DNA from: JAWWPY01 sp963822825
GTDB taxonomy: Bacteria; Actinomycetota; Actinomycetes; Streptosporangiales; Streptosporangiaceae
NCBI GenBank assembly: GCA_963822825.1
Contig: CAWGIW010000025.1
Coordinates: 558,001 to 622,000 of the forward strand
Direction of reading: 5' to 3'
DNA: 64,000 nt
Below the pieces are notes generated by a model. The model worked only from the letters and a program-made list of their open reading frames with translations. It was not told the DNA's origin and ran no database searches. The number at the start of each line of letters is the position of its first letter. The first letter of the stretch is position 1. Of this stretch, positions 1-9,100 are shown piece by piece. A program made the translations under genes and the position numbers.

Positions 1-1
1 T

Positions 2-223
2 GCCCGGCGCCGGGGAGTCGCATCCGCGCTGCTGGCCGCGGCGGAGCGGCGGGCCAGGGCCGCCGGGGCGCGCAAGCTCAGCCTCCGGGTGCTGGGCACC
101 AACCAGCCCGCCATCCGGCTCTATGACCGCCTCGGCTTCGAGCGGGAGGGTGTATTGCGCGACGAGTTCCTCATCGACGGCGGCTACGTTGACGATGTGC
201 TGATGACCAAGCACCTCCACTGA
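2..223 (+). CDS. GNAT-family N-acetyltransferase, C-terminal fragment
   Basis: Only the last 73 codons are inside the window; the gene starts upstream of base 1. The fragment carries the acetyl-CoA pyrophosphate-binding turn (RRRGVASALL) and, near the end, the family hallmark NQPAIRLYDRLGFE, in which the tyrosine is the usual general acid. The tail DDVLMTKHL is also typical of RimI/RimJ-like enzymes. These proteins move an acetyl group from acetyl-CoA to an amine of a protein or small molecule. The acceptor cannot be read from the fragment. It ends about 50 bases before the peptidase gene on the same strand. Confidence 0.8.
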   Translation, partial: ARRRGVASALLAAAERRARAAGARKLSLRVLGTNQPAIRLYDRLGFEREGVLRDEFLIDGGYVDDVLMTKHLH

Positions 224-274
224 GGAGCAGGCGCCGGCCCGGCGCCCGGTGCCGCGGGCCGTACAGTCAGGGGC

Positions 275-1369
275 ATGCCCGAGATGCACGCTGCCCGCCG
301 CGAGCGCCTGCGGGCCGTACTGGCCGGCCGTGGCGCGGACGCCGTGCTGATCAGCAACCTGGTCAATGTGCGCTATCTCACCGGGCTGGCCAGCTCGAAC
401 GCGGCGTTCCTGCTGCCCGCCGACGGGCCTGGCGTGCTGGCCACGGACGCGCGGTACGCGCTGGCCGCCACCCGGGACGGCCCGGATCTCGAGCTCACCG
501 TCAACCGGCTGCCCGAGCAGGCCCTCGCGGCCCTCGCGGCTGGACGCGGCCTCGGGCGCCTGGCGTTCGAAGCGCAGGAGGTCACGGTCGAGCGCCATGC
601 GGCACTCGTGGAAGCCACCCCCGGCGCGACGTTCATCCCGCTCGGCCGGGCCGTGGAGGGGCTGCGGGTGGTCAAGGACGAGGATGAGATCGCGCTCCTC
701 GCCCAGGCGTGCGCGATCACCTCAGCCGCCTTGGACGAGGTACTGCCGCGCATCTGTCCCGGCCTGACCGAACGGGATGTGGCCACGGCACTGGAGCGCG
801 CGATGAGCGACCGCGGGGCGGAAGGGCCGGCCTTCGACACCATTGTCGCCAGTGGGCCCCACGGAGCTATCCCGCATCACGTGCCGACCAGCCGTGAACT
901 GTCTCCAGGAGACCTCGTCACGGTCGATTTCGGTGCCCGCTATGGCGGCTATCACGCGGACATGACCCGCACGCTCGCGGTGGGCGAGCCCGCGGCGTGG
1001 CAGCGCGACATCTACGCTTTGGTCGCTGCGGCGCAGCAAGCCGGGATGGCCGCGGCCACGGTCGGCGCGGACGTCGCGGAGGTGGACGGCGCGGCCCGCC
1101 GTCTGATCGAGGAGGCCGGCCACGGCGAGCATTTCACGCACGGTCTCGGCCACGGCGTCGGACTGGAGATCCACGAGGCTCCGATCATGGGACACGGGAA
1201 GACAGGTAGACTAGAAGATCGAGTTCCCATCACCGTCGAGCCAGGAATTTATCTTCCCGGCCGGGGCGGCGTCAGGATCGAGGACACCCTGGTGGTGCGC
1301 GCCGGCGCCGAAACGGCGGTACCCCGCGAATTGCTCACCACGACCACGCGGGAATTGCTCGTCCTGTGA
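275..1369 (+). CDS. pepQ: M24B Xaa-Pro aminopeptidase/dipeptidase (PepQ/PepP-like)
   Basis: A 364-residue pita-bread metallopeptidase that probably removes an N-terminal residue in front of proline or cleaves Xaa-Pro dipeptides in the cytoplasm. An N-terminal creatinase-like domain (about 1-130) precedes the catalytic domain. All five metal ligands of the M24 family are visible: D218 and D229 (VDFGARYGGYHADMTRT), H293 (GLGHGVGLEIHE), E322 (VEPGIY) and E336 (RIEDT). The ATG at 275 has a weak GGGG-type ribosome site; an in-frame ATG at 284 is the alternative. It lies just upstream of efp, the order seen in many actinobacteria and firmicutes. PepQ and PepP cannot be told apart by eye. Confidence 0.88.
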   Translation: MPEMHAARRERLRAVLAGRGADAVLISNLVNVRYLTGLASSNAAFLLPADGPGVLATDARYALAATRDGPDLELTVNRLPEQALAALAAGRGLGRLAFEAQEVTVERHAALVEATPGATFIPLGRAVEGLRVVKDEDEIALLAQACAITSAALDEVLPRICPGLTERDVATALERAMSDRGAEGPAFDTIVASGPHGAIPHHVPTSRELSPGDLVTVDFGARYGGYHADMTRTLAVGEPAAWQRDIYALVAAAQQAGMAAATVGADVAEVDGAARRLIEEAGHGEHFTHGLGHGVGLEIHEAPIMGHGKTGRLEDRVPITVEPGIYLPGRGGVRIEDTLVVRAGAETAVPRELLTTTTRELLVL

Positions 1370-1408
1370 CGCGGGACGGGTTTCCCGCACGCAGGAGACA
1401 CGACAGAC

Positions 1409-1966
1409 GTGGCCACCACGAATGACCTCAAGAACGGCATGACGCTGAATATCGACGGCCAGCTCTGGAACGTCGTCAACTTCCAGCACGTCAAGCCCGG
1501 TAAGGGCGGCGCTTTCGTGCGCACCCGGCTGAAGAACATCATGTCCGGGAAGGTCGTCAACCGGACCTTCAACGCCGGGGTCAAGGTCGAGGTGGCCAGC
1601 GTCGATAAGCGCGAGATGCAGTATCTCTACCGCGAGGGCGAGGACTTCGTCTTCATGGACACGGAGGATTACGACCAGCCGCACATTCCGGCGGCGACGG
1701 TCGGGAACGCCGCCGACTACCTGCTGGAAGAGCAGACAGCCGTGGTGGCGTTCAACGACGGCGTCCCGCTGTATGTGGAACTGCCCGCCGCGGTGGAGAT
1801 GACGGTCAGCCAGACGGACCCCGGCGTGCAGGGGGACAGGTCCACCGGCGGCACCAAGCCGGCCACGCTGGAGACCGGGGCGCAGATCCAGGTCCCGCTG
1901 TTCATCACGACCGGTGAGAAGATCAGGGTGGACACCCGCACCGGCGACTATCTCGGCCGGGCGTGA
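1409..1966 (+). CDS. efp: Translation elongation factor P
   Basis: A 185-residue EF-P, the usual length, with KOW-like domain I and two OB-fold domains. EF-P binds between the P and E sites and rescues ribosomes stalled on polyproline. The loop tip reads HVKPGKGGAF, so the residue at the modified-lysine position is K32. The C-terminal signature GEKIRVDTRTGDYLGRA is intact. The GTG start at 1409 is preceded by AGGAGACACGACAGAC. The gene sits between pepQ and nusB and is followed by nusB after nine bases, so co-transcription is likely. The many proline-rich tails encoded in this window make EF-P demand plausible, but that is inference. Confidence 0.97.
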   Translation: MATTNDLKNGMTLNIDGQLWNVVNFQHVKPGKGGAFVRTRLKNIMSGKVVNRTFNAGVKVEVASVDKREMQYLYREGEDFVFMDTEDYDQPHIPAATVGNAADYLLEEQTAVVAFNDGVPLYVELPAAVEMTVSQTDPGVQGDRSTGGTKPATLETGAQIQVPLFITTGEKIRVDTRTGDYLGRA

Positions 1967-1975
1967 TCACGCTCC

Positions 1976-2386
1976 GTGCCTGCGCGTAGCAAAGCCCGCA
2001 AGCGGGCACTCGACGTCCTGTTTGAGGCCGAAGTGCGGGACGAGCCCGTGCTCGAGATGCTGGACCAGCGGGCCGACCAGGCCAGCCCGCCGGTGCCGGA
2101 GTACGCCCGTGAACTCGTCCGCGGCGTCCAGGCGCATCGCGAGCGAATCGACGAGCTCCTGGGCCAGTACGCGCAGGGCTGGGCGCTGGACCGGATGCCG
2201 GCGGTGGACCGGAACCTGCTCCGGATCGGGCTCTATGAGCTGCTGTGGGCCGACGACGTGCCGGATGCGGTCGCCATCAGCGAGGCCGTGCTGCTGGCCG
2301 GTGACCTGTCAACCGATGCGTCTCCGGCGTTCGTGAACGGCCTGCTGGGACGGCTGCTCAAGCTCAAGCCGACACTGCAGCTGTGA
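1976..2386 (+). CDS. nusB: Transcription antitermination factor NusB
   Basis: A 136-residue all-helical NusB. It binds boxA RNA together with NusE (ribosomal protein S10) and supports antitermination of rRNA operons. The N-terminal ARSKARKRALDVLFEAE motif with the basic RNA-contact face is typical. So is the C-terminal PAVDRNLLRIGLYEL...AISEAVLLA...PAFVNGLLGRL pattern. The GTG start at 1976 follows the efp stop by nine bases, consistent with an efp-nusB operon. In Streptomyces the next gene is usually bldD; here it is replaced by a gene on the opposite strand, so synteny with that neighbourhood ends at about 2390. Confidence 0.96.
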   Translation: MPARSKARKRALDVLFEAEVRDEPVLEMLDQRADQASPPVPEYARELVRGVQAHRERIDELLGQYAQGWALDRMPAVDRNLLRIGLYELLWADDVPDAVAISEAVLLAGDLSTDASPAFVNGLLGRLLKLKPTLQL

Positions 2387-2419
2387 CGCCGCACGGCAGG
2401 CTGTGCCGGGCTGGGTCCC

Positions 2420-3061
2420 TCAGGCGGGGGCGAAGCGGAGCCTGAGGCCGAGCCGGCGCAGGACCGAGAGGAACCATAGCGTGGACGCGCCGGTGCCGGC
2501 GATGACGAGCGCGATGGTCGCGGCGGTCGAGAGCATCAGGAACACGCGGGCTGGCTCGGTGAACATCAGCACCGCCAGGCTGGCCGTGAGGACCAGGAAG
2601 ATTCCCGCCCACAGCCAGGTCGCTCCCTGGAAGAAACGGTGCAGGCCGGGGTGATGGGTGGCGGGCTGGCGCAGCGCGACCACCTCGGCGGCCAGCCGGG
2701 CCACCAGCGGGTTCGGGCCGCTCGCGGTGCGGGCGAACACGACGCACATGGCGAGGTTCGCGAGCGGGAACTGCAGCAGGTACAGCCACAGTTCGCCGGT
2801 GGCCAGGACGACGGCGGTCTGCACCGTGAGCACGACCGCCGAAATGGTCAGCAGGCTGGGCACCGACCCGGTCACGGCCTTGCGGATGACCGCGGTGAGC
2901 CAGATGGCCACCAGCCCCGCCACCAGTCCCGCGTTCCGGCCATCCAGCCAGGCGGCCACCACATAGGCCGCCACCGGCAATCCCACGGACTCGCTCACGT
3001 TCCAGCCCGCTGTCAGAAACAACCGCAGCGGCCTCGGGACTTCCAGATGGTCGTCGGCCAT
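2420..3061 (-). CDS. Multi-pass integral membrane protein (VC0807/DUF3159-like), function unknown
   Basis: About 213 residues from the ATG at 3061 (MADDHLEVPRPL...). Five or six hydrophobic segments are visible, at roughly residues 15-50, 65-85, 95-130, 155-180 and 180-205. A charged loop (DGRNAGL) lies between the first two. An upstream in-frame ATG at 3121 would add 20 mostly polar and basic residues. Neither start has a strong ribosome site, so the start is uncertain. The pattern resembles the VC0807/DUF3159 type of small membrane proteins, but no catalytic motif was recognised. It is convergent with nusB and divergent from the methyltransferase gene. Confidence 0.7.
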   Translation of the reverse strand: MADDHLEVPRPLRLFLTAGWNVSESVGLPVAAYVVAAWLDGRNAGLVAGLVAIWLTAVIRKAVTGSVPSLLTISAVVLTVQTAVVLATGELWLYLLQFPLANLAMCVVFARTASGPNPLVARLAAEVVALRQPATHHPGLHRFFQGATWLWAGIFLVLTASLAVLMFTEPARVFLMLSTAATIALVIAGTGASTLWFLSVLRRLGLRLRFAPA

Positions 3062-3273
3062 GGGCAAAGAGTAGCGCCGCGTCCGGGCGGCGGCAGGTTT
3101 CGTTGCAGATATCTGTGCCATTGTCAGGAAGTTCTAAGGATTCCGTCGGGCGGAGGCGGAGCGGCCGGGCTTCCTGCCGATTACCCGTGCAGGTCAGCGG
3201 GATTGTCCGGGCGCGGCACTACATTGGGACTGCGCGGGCGTGAGCAGCGCTGGGCGTGACGAGGAGGACGGCC

Positions 3274-4179
3274 GTGGTCGGCGATCGTCGTGGCGGAGGC
3301 GCCCAGTTCGGGCCGCCGGTCCAGCGCGCCCAGTTCGGGCGGCAGGCCTCGGCCGGTCCGGTCCGGCGCTGGAAGGACGACGATCCGCGCACCGCTGTGG
3401 TCAGGGATGTACTGGGGGCGGTGATCTCGGGACTGGTAGCGGAGACGGGGCGGCCCCGGCTCGACATCGTCAACGCCGGGGGCGGCACCGGTGGCTTCGC
3501 GGTGCCGCTGGCCGACTTGGGGCACGCGGTGACCGTCGTCGACCCGAGCCCGGACTCACTCGCCGCCGCACAGCGCCGGGCCGCCGAGCTGGCGGTACCG
3601 CTCCAGGCCATCCAGGGCGATGTCGCCGACTTGCCGGGGCTGATCGGCGAGCAGGGCGCCGACCTGGTTTTGTGTCACAGCGTCCTTGAGTACGTGGATG
3701 CCCCGGCGGCCGCGATGGCGGCGATCTTCCGCGTCCTGCGGCCCGGCGGCGCGGTGAGCGTTCTCGCCGCCAGCGCCGTGGCGGCCGTGGTCCACCGCGC
3801 CCTGGCGGGCCGGTTCGATGAGGCCAGGCGGCTGCTCGGCGGAATCGGCGCGGGGATAGCCGGGCCGGACGAGAGCGTGGCGGCCGCGGGCCCACCCGCC
3901 GGCCTGGAAGGAGCGGGCGGCGAGCACGGAGCCGCCGAGCACCGGGCCGGCCGCCCACAGCGATTCACCCTGGCCGCGGTGATAGGGCTGATCGACGCGG
4001 CAGGCCTGCGCCCGGGGGCGGCGCATGGAGTTCGCGTCTTCGCGGATCTCGTTCCCGGTGTCTTCGCGGACGCGGATCAGGGCGCGGCCGATGCGTTGCT
4101 GGCGCTGGAGCGCGCGGCGTCCGCTCATCCGGCGTTCCATGACCTCGCTACCCAGTTCCACGTGCTCGGGTACCGATGA
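3274..4179 (+). CDS. Class I SAM-dependent methyltransferase
   Basis: A 301-residue Rossmann-fold methyltransferase. Motif I is VNAGGGTGGFAVPLAD, with the acidic end of strand beta2 in VTVVDPSPDSL. Motif II/III (QGDVADLP) and post-motif LCHSVLEYVDAP follow, then the typical RVLRPGGAVSVL strand. The acceptor is unknown. The GTG at 3274 was chosen because GAGGAGG lies six bases upstream; a GTG at 3256 is also in frame. The stop overlaps the dinB start by four bases (ATGA), so the two are translationally coupled. Members of this family commonly precede dinB near the dcw cluster of actinomycetes. Confidence 0.85.
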   Translation: MVGDRRGGGAQFGPPVQRAQFGRQASAGPVRRWKDDDPRTAVVRDVLGAVISGLVAETGRPRLDIVNAGGGTGGFAVPLADLGHAVTVVDPSPDSLAAAQRRAAELAVPLQAIQGDVADLPGLIGEQGADLVLCHSVLEYVDAPAAAMAAIFRVLRPGGAVSVLAASAVAAVVHRALAGRFDEARRLLGGIGAGIAGPDESVAAAGPPAGLEGAGGEHGAAEHRAGRPQRFTLAAVIGLIDAAGLRPGAAHGVRVFADLVPGVFADADQGAADALLALERAASAHPAFHDLATQFHVLGYR

Positions 4180-5429
4180 GCCAGGCCGTGAGTCCCGTGC
4201 CGGGGGACGACACGGGCTGCCACATCCTGCACGTCGATATGGACGCCTTCTACGCGAGCGTCGAGATCCGTGACCGGCCTGACCTCGCCGGATTGCCGGT
4301 GATCGTGGGTGCTACTGGGAACCGCGGTGTGGTGCTCTCTGCCTCCTACGAGGCGCGGGCCTTCGGCGTCGGGTCGGCGATGCCGGTAGGGCGAGCCAGG
4401 CGGCTGTGCCCGCAGGCCGTGTTCATCGCGCCCCGCCACGCCGTGTACGCGGCGGTATCCCGGGAGGTCATGGCGACCTTCCGGTCAGTGACCCCGCAAG
4501 TGGAACCGCTGGCCCTCGACGAGGCCTTCCTGGACGTCTCGGGTGCCGTCCGGCGGCTTGAACCGCCGGCCAGGATTGCCGAGCTGATCCGGGCCACCAT
4601 CCGGGAGCAGCAGGGCATCAGCTGCTCCGTCGGCGTGGCCAGCAGTAAGTTCGTCGCCAAGCTCGCCTCGGCCCGGTGTAAGCCAGACGGCCTGCTCGTG
4701 GTCCGCGCGGACGGTGTCCTCGATTTCCTCCACCCGCTGCCCGTCGCGGCGCTGTGGGGTGTGGGGGAACGGACCGGGCAGATCCTGGCCCGGCTCGGCC
4801 TGCGCACCGTGGCTGACATCGCGCACATCCCGGTGGACACGCTCCAGCGCGAGCTCGGGGCGGCGGTGGGTGCCCACCTGGCCGCCCTCGCCTGGGGGCG
4901 GGACGAGCGCGCGGTGGTCAGCGGCGTCCCGGAGAAGAGCATCGGAGCTGAGGAGACGTTCCCCAGTGACATCGATGACCCTGAGCTGATCCGCCGCGAG
5001 CTGCTCCGGCTGTCCGGGCGCACCGCGCAGGGCCTCCGCTCGGCCGGGTGCATGGCCCGGACGGTGGTGGTCAAGCTGCGGCTGGCCAATTTCACCACTA
5101 TCACCAGGTCGCGTACGCTGCCCGAGCCGACCGACGTAACACGGAAGATCTACGCCACGGCGTGTGTCCTCTACGCGGCGTCTGGTCTCGACTCAGGCGC
5201 ACGGCTCCGCCTGGTGGGGGTCCGGGCGACGGGTCTCGTCCCCGCCTCCCGCGCGGCCACTCAGCTGGCCTTCGGGGAGCAAGGGGGGGCCTGGCGTGAC
5301 GCCGAACGGGCCCTGGACCGCATCGCGGGACGTTTCGGCACGGATTCTGTCCGCCCGGCAACCCTCGTTCGGGCGCACGGCGAAGGGGCCGGGAGCACCG
5401 CGGAGGCCGGGGACGCAGCGGCTCCCTGA
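4176..5429 (+). CDS. dinB: DNA polymerase IV (Y-family, DinB)
   Basis: A 417-residue translesion polymerase, slightly longer than E. coli DinB because of its C-terminal tail. Palm motifs are present: HVDMDAFYASVE (metal ligand D21; Y26 at the steric-gate position) and LALDEAFLDVSG (D115, E116). The GVASSKFVAKLAS fingers/palm motif and a helix-hairpin-helix thumb region (LWGVGERTGQILARLGLRTVADI) follow, then the little-finger domain. No canonical beta-clamp peptide (QxxLxLF) is evident at the very C-terminus; internal TQLAFG is a weak candidate. The ATG overlaps the upstream methyltransferase stop. Confidence 0.95.
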   Translation: MSQAVSPVPGDDTGCHILHVDMDAFYASVEIRDRPDLAGLPVIVGATGNRGVVLSASYEARAFGVGSAMPVGRARRLCPQAVFIAPRHAVYAAVSREVMATFRSVTPQVEPLALDEAFLDVSGAVRRLEPPARIAELIRATIREQQGISCSVGVASSKFVAKLASARCKPDGLLVVRADGVLDFLHPLPVAALWGVGERTGQILARLGLRTVADIAHIPVDTLQRELGAAVGAHLAALAWGRDERAVVSGVPEKSIGAEETFPSDIDDPELIRRELLRLSGRTAQGLRSAGCMARTVVVKLRLANFTTITRSRTLPEPTDVTRKIYATACVLYAASGLDSGARLRLVGVRATGLVPASRAATQLAFGEQGGAWRDAERALDRIAGRFGTDSVRPATLVRAHGEGAGSTAEAGDAAAP

Positions 5430-5483
5430 CGCGTAGCGGTGAGTGTCGGCCTGATATAGTCGCCTGTGAAAGATTTAATTCGA

Positions 5484-5508
5484 ATCAGCGTTTGGTCGCG
5501 ACGCTGAT
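5484..5508. other. Perfect 8-bp inverted repeat downstream of dinB
   Basis: ATCAGCGT at 5484-5491 and ACGCTGAT at 5501-5508 are separated by nine bases. The hairpin lies 55 bases after the dinB stop in the dinB-DUF3040 gap (5430-5695). It has no following T run, so it could be a factor-assisted terminator or an operator. A possible weak promoter (TTCCAC, 18 bases, TATTCT at 5594-5623) lies further downstream. Nothing else was recognised in the gap. Confidence 0.4.
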
Positions 5509-5695
5509 GGTTTGGGCTGCGGTCTGTCGGCGGTGCTTGGCTGGGTCTGGGTCTCCCGCTTGTGCCTGGTATCCCTTTACCTTTCCGCTACCCTTCCACC
5601 AGGCGTGGCCGCACTCGTATTCTGGGAATGAACCAGGACCGTGAGATGGAAGTCATCGCACCCGTCCCCGTGCGCGAGGTTTTTTGGGAGGCGCC

Positions 5696-6085
5696 GTGCC
5701 GCTCTCTGAGCACGAGCAGCGTCAGCTCGACCAGATCGAGCGGGCGCTCTATGCGGAGGATCCGAAGTTCGCGCAGGCAGTGCGGGCCAGGGATCCGCGC
5801 GTTCACTACAAGCGCCGGGTGGTCGAGGCCGCGGTCGGGTTCGTGCTCGGCGTGGGCTTGCTCATGACCGGCGTGGTGTCCAAGTACATTTGGATCGGCG
5901 TGGCCGGTTTCGTGGTGATGCTGGCGTGTTCGATGTGGGCACTGACGAGCTGGCGGCACATCGCTGGGGTGGCCACGTCCCGGACCGGCCCGGTCCGGGA
6001 GCGCCGCAGCCCCCGCCCGTCCAGTCCGCGATTCATGGAGCGCCTGGAGGAGCGGTGGCGCCGCCGTCAGGAGGGCGACCGCTAG
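5696..6085 (+). CDS. DUF3040 family small membrane protein
   Basis: A 129-residue protein beginning MPLSEHEQRQLDQIERAL, the characteristic opening of actinobacterial DUF3040 proteins. Two hydrophobic helices follow (about residues 43-62 and 65-85). The cytosolic tail is rich in arginine and proline. The GTG at 5696 was chosen because GGGAGG lies just upstream and homologues begin MPLSEHEQ. The family's function is unknown. Position next to dinB and upstream of moxR and the dcw cluster is widely conserved in actinomycetes. The last codons fall inside a 30-bp tandem repeat that runs into the end of the convergent transglutaminase gene. Confidence 0.85.
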   Translation: MPLSEHEQRQLDQIERALYAEDPKFAQAVRARDPRVHYKRRVVEAAVGFVLGVGLLMTGVVSKYIWIGVAGFVVMLACSMWALTSWRHIAGVATSRTGPVRERRSPRPSSPRFMERLEERWRRRQEGDR

Positions 6086-6184
6086 CGCGGGCGCTGTCAG
6101 GAGGGCGACCGCCAGCGCGGGCGCTGTTACAGCGGCACCCCCAGCGTGGGCGCAGTTACGAGGGCGGCTGCCAGGGCTGGCGCC
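6066..6184. repeat. Four tandem copies of a ~30-bp repeat bridging two convergent genes
   Basis: Copies are at 6066-6095, 6096-6125, 6126-6154 and 6155-6184. The first two differ at one position (CTAGC/CCAGC); the last two are more diverged. The array starts in the final codons of the DUF3040 gene, crosses the short intergenic space and ends inside the last codons of the minus-strand transglutaminase gene. There are no spacers, so it is not a CRISPR array. Confidence 0.85.
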
Positions 6185-9100
6185 GTACCGTGACCCGGTC
6201 CATCCAGCCGAACACGTCCAGTGCGTGCTGCAACGCCGCGCCCGCGGGGGCCAGCGTGGAGGCAGGCAGCAGCCGCGCGTACCAGCGTGCAGGCCGGCTG
6301 ACCATCCTCGACACGGCCCGCCGCACCACCGCGACATCGGCGCGCAGCGTGCCAGAGGCCGCGGGCTCCCTGGCGTAGAGCGCCCGTTCTTCAGCGCGGG
6401 CAATGCGCAGCAGAGCCGCGCTCTCCGTGGGGTCCAGCCGCAACGTCGCGGCGATGCGCGCGGCCAGGGCGCGCGGGGACTCGCTGGCCGGGCTGGCGAT
6501 CCGGTGATCGGCGAGGTCGTCCAGCAGCTCGTGCCAGGCCGCGTCGGCCTGCCTGGAATCATCGCCCGCGCTTAGCCACCGTCGGCGGCGGGTGAGTGAC
6601 CGGGCCGACCACGGCGTGATCAGCGCCAGCCCGAGCGCTGCGGCGAGCACCGCGCCGACGGGACTGGAGCTGCTGTGATGCTTGCCACCCGTGGTGGATC
6701 CGCTCCCCAGCTCCTGGAGTTTGGCGCCGTGTGACCCGCCCGCCTGGGATGCCTTCGAGCTTGGCACGCCTGCGGCGGCTGTCGGGCTGGCCGTTGCCGA
6801 GCCCGGGGTGACCGGCAGGAGCGGATATGTGTACGCGGGCTCGAACGCGGTGTCCTGGCCCCCCGTGCCGGCCGGGGTGGGCTCGAAGCGCAGCCAGCCA
6901 GCGCCCTGGAAGTACAGTTCGGGCCAGGCGTGTGCGTCGGTCGTCTTGACCTGCCAGCGGCCCTTCCCCAGGTAGGTGCCGGGGGTATAGCCGATGGCCA
7001 CCCGGGACGGGATACCCACCAGCCTGGCCAGCACCGCCATCGCGAACGCGAACTGCTGGCAGTAGCCGCGCCTGGTGGTGGTCAGGAACTGGATCAGAGC
7101 GGACGAGCTGTTCAGCTGGCTGACGTTCAGGCTGTAGGTGAACCTGCCCCCGGTGGTGAACCAGCGCTGCAACGCGACGGCCCGGCCGTAGCTGGAGGTC
7201 TGTCCGCGGGTAATCTGCCTGGCCAGCTTCGTGAGCCGGGTAAAGGACGCGGGCACGGGGAGGTCGTCGCGGGCGATGGCCGCCGGGGGCGCGGGTGATT
7301 GCTGTAGTTGCTGCGCCGTGGGGGCCGGCTCCTTGCTCGTCACCGAGTAGCTGAGGCCGGACAGGCTGCTGTTCGGGGAGTACGTCATGAGCGTGCGCTT
7401 GTCGGTCAGCCAGTTCCCAGCGATCCCGACGGTCTGCGCCGGGTAGGGCAGGGGCAGGAAATTCCCGGCGTACTGGCTGCCGGTCAGGCCGGTGGCGAGG
7501 GTGATCCTGGTCCGCTGGGTCGTCGTCGCCATCCCGCTGTTCGTTCCCGGTGCGGCGGGCAGCCTTCCGCCGCGCAGCGGGGAGGCTGTCCAGGGCGCCA
7601 GGGTCCAGCTGGTGGCGGTGAGCGTGCCGAGCACGTAGACCTGCAGGTACTCCGGTTCGGCGACGGCCGTCCGCAGCACCAGGACATCCGAGGCAGTGCT
7701 CCGGTGCAGATCATCGTTCATCTGGGCCAGGGGACTGGGCAGCGAGCCGCCGGATCCGATCCCCTGGCCGACCCCGGTCCCGTCGCCGCCGACGAACTGG
7801 AGCTTGTGATCCCTCAGTCCCGGCACCAGCAGCGGGACGCAGAGGGCCAGCGTCACCGCGGCGAGGCCAATGCGCCGGCCCGATGCGGCCAGTTCCCCGG
7901 TGTTCGGGCCGCTGGCCGGCCGGGCCATGTCGTCCCCCCGGCTCTGGCGGAGGGTGACCAGCCGACCCCAGACCCGGAGGCGTTCCCGCCCGTCCGCGGC
8001 CAGCAAGGCGAGGTATCCGGTCATGCCCAGGCAGAAGGACACCGTGGCGCCGACTGTGCCCCGCGGGCCGCTCGTGGTCAGCGGTACGCAGAAAAGCACC
8101 AGCAACGGCAGCCCGGCGCTCGCTGGCCTGCGCAGCCGCACCGCGAGCAGGTCGACGGCCACGGCAACGATGCCGATACCGGCCACGGTCAGCAGCAGGA
8201 TGCCGTGCCGGGCCGGTGCTGGCGGCGTGTATTTCGCTGAATCGGCTATCCCCTGCCCGACGAGCGACCACAGATGGTGCAGCGACGATCCGGTCGGCAC
8301 CACCCTGGCCAGGGCCTCGGACCCCGCGAACAGGACGGTCAGATAGACAAGCAGCCCGGCCAGCGAGGCCAGGGCGGCGACCAGGGGGGGCAGCGGGCGC
8401 CGCCGGGTCAGGGCGCCCACGGCGCCGACCACAGCCGCCGCGCCGGCCCCCATCCAGAACCAGAGTGCCCCCGAGACCAGCGAGTACAGGGAGATCGACG
8501 CCAGCGCCGTGGCGATGGCGGCGGTCACCGTCAGCCGGTATTTCATTGCGGCGTCCCGGCGGCCAGCGCAGGCCGGTCCGCTGGCCGGCAGGTCGGCGGT
8601 GTGCTGCAGTCGTTCCCAGGCCACACCGAGCGGGGTGTCGGCGGTGACCGTGACCGCGCGCCAGCCGGCCGCGCGCAGGATCGCGGCGGCGCCGTCGGCC
8701 TCGGCCAGCGTTCCCTGGGCGGCCGGGACGTGGGCGGGCTGGGCATGGGCGGGCTGGGCGTGGGCGGGCTGGGCGGCCGCCCAGGTGGGTACGGCCAGCA
8801 GCAGCGCCATCGCGGTCCCCGTGTCGCGGCGGCTCGCTGCGAGCTTGCGGGCCTGGGCCGGGCTGAGCCGCCCGGCCACGACGACGAGCAGCCCGCCCGC
8901 CGGGCCGTGCATTCCGTCCATCCCGTGGGTGAGTTCGGTCCCTCGGGACGTCTTGATGACCGCGAGCGAGTCAAGCAGGATGTCCTCGAACCTGCCGGGC
9001 GCGCTGGCCGTTCCCCGGTCGGTGATCAGATGGCCGTCGAGGCCGGCCTGGGTCAGGTGCACGCCTATCGAAGCCACCGCGCTGACCGCGAATTCGAAGG

